A DNA stretch of 64,000 nt from Isoetes taiwanensis. Its lineage: Eukaryota > Streptophyta > Lycopodiopsida > Isoetales > Isoetaceae. Every line of letters begins with the position of its first letter. Position 1 is the stretch's first letter. This document shows positions 62,803 through 64,000 of the stretch, piece by piece. Location of the stretch: the NCBI GenBank assembly GCA_021234155.1, contig JAJEKV010000060.1, positions 558,001 through 622,000 on the forward strand, given 5' to 3'. A program made the position numbers and the translations under genes. The notes beneath the pieces are model-generated. The model ran no database searches and was not told the origin of the DNA. It worked only from the letters and a program-made list of their open reading frames with translations.

Positions 62803-63852
62803 CATTGAAAAAAAAAAGGCTAAAATCAATGGCTCAGAAATGGTGCACTCTAGATGTACGCATTAGTACATCCATTTGAATACATCACGAAATCATAGGA
62901 AAACCTTAGTGAAAAGCGTACAAAAACACAAAGAAAACCCCCTGTTATTATGCTACATATTCCAGAGTAAATACAAGATGAGCGAACTAGGGTACTCCTG
63001 CCCACACTGGAGCGAGAACCCACATGGCATGTATACCTACGACTCAAGACACAAACCTGCCAATACTGTCTACAATGAGGAGGTGTTTTCACCAAATATT
63101 GGATAAGGAGACAAGCAACATATGGGAGTCAGACTATCGATTTCAATAAATGAGTTGTTAGTTTCATATTTCTTTATGCATACAAACTTTAGGAGGTGTT
63201 ATTTATGCACACAAATTTGAAATAAGTCTTTATTGAAATAAAGACCTATTTCAAATAATAATAAAAAAAAAAAACTAGCGAAAAGGCGCAACAGGAGGCT
63301 TGGGCAGTTTTAGGCTTGAATTTAATTTCTCATAGAAAAGCATGTAGGAGACATACTATTAGTTTTTGCTGCTTTGTTTCAGGTTCCAGTTCTTCTTCTC
63401 TTTTTTTTGAATGGATTGGCTATTAGTTGTTGAGATGGCTTCTTGTTGTTGAATTATTTCTTTTCCTAGTTCATTTGGGTATGAAAGATATACGTGAACT
63501 TGTATGCCATTCATGCAAAAAGAGTGATGCCGATGCCCAAAGAAAAGAATTAGGACAAAAGGAGCGACGGTAATGCTCAAACAAAAGAATCACGAGATAT
63601 CACGCAATTATGAATAGAATTAGTATTTTGTAAGCTAATCTACTTATAAGTTGGAAAAAAAAAACTATGCTAATTATAAGTTGTAAATTGACCATTGAAG
63701 TCGCCTCTAGTCAATTCTGTCAGCTAGACTTCCAAAAGAGCCTAGAATAAGTTATCTACCTAGTTCTAGCCAATTTCCTGCCTAATATACTATGTTCAAC
63801 TATTCCAATCCAAGTTTCCAAGCTATTTCAACCTCGTCTTAAAAGAATTCCT
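62803..63852. other. Non-coding stretch
   Basis: No gene was recognised; short frames have no features. Several A runs lie near 62808, 63261 and 63656. Confidence 0.4.
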
Positions 63853-63928
63853 ACGGTAGCAAGAATCGAATCTCCCACCCACAAAGATGAACCCCCTAAA
63901 AAACCCCCTGCCAACCACTTTGGGCGGG
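63853..63928 (-). mobile_element. tRNA-derived SINE head (minus strand)
   Basis: On the minus strand an A-box-like AGTGGTTGGCAGG (about 63922-63910) is followed at tRNA-like spacing by a B-box-like GATTCGATTCTTGC (about 63873-63860). No acceptor stem was found, so a functional tRNA is unlikely. The body would extend to lower coordinates but was not delimited. Confidence 0.5.
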
Positions 63929-64000
63929 CATCATTTATGTTTGCATTATAATCCTTAATCATATTTAAGTCCTGCCTAGTGTACTATTTTCTACTATTTC

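Overview
The window is eukaryotic nuclear DNA from a land plant. It carries a myosin VIII gene with 23 exons, plant-type LINE, Harbinger, Mutator and copia elements, and an actinoporin-like gene. Genes of that last type are known in mosses and ferns and are not expected in seed plants. Together with the large, repeat-rich, pseudogene-rich layout this suggests a fern or another seed-free plant; that assignment is inference, and no tRNA, rRNA or organellar gene fixes it.

1-25 kb is a transposon field. At least six copies (named A-F here) of one non-LTR retrotransposon group lie in the same + orientation. Each complete 3' end has a short hairpin-forming 3' UTR followed by a pyrimidine microsatellite, usually (CT)n, instead of poly(A). 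Copies C, D and F start directly after the (CT)n tail of an upstream copy. Copies C (11.6-16.3 kb) and F (20.6-25.1 kb) are near full length: ORF1 with an RRM-like domain, then ORF2 with endonuclease, reverse transcriptase and a CCHC finger. Both are broken by a few stops and frameshifts. Between A and B lies an older L1-type element (4.4-8.4 kb) split by a Mutator-like element that carries gene-like sequence.

25.06-30.08 kb is a 5-kb PIF/Harbinger transposon with 16-bp terminal inverted repeats. It is inserted into the (CT)n tail of copy F and carries a broken DDE nuclease, a broken Myb-like protein and an intact ORF of unknown function. A SINE sits directly behind it, and a relative of that SINE interrupts the nuclease gene.

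31.4-42.1 kb is the main cellular gene, a class VIII myosin. Twenty-three exons join with consistent phase into 1261 codons. Its 3.1-kb intron 17 holds copia debris. 42.7-48.7 kb holds minisatellites, a 5'-truncated plant L1 on the minus strand, and a decayed, intron-containing copy of an exosome RRP42-like gene.

50.6-64 kb holds a broken aspartyl protease, a small secreted Cys-rich ORF, a 165-aa intact actinoporin-like gene, an alpha-galactosidase fragment, a long hairpin element, tRNA-derived SINE heads and several tandem repeats. The genes show no shared pathway. The unifying theme is serial retrotransposition, with (CT)n microsatellites apparently acting as both tail and landing site.
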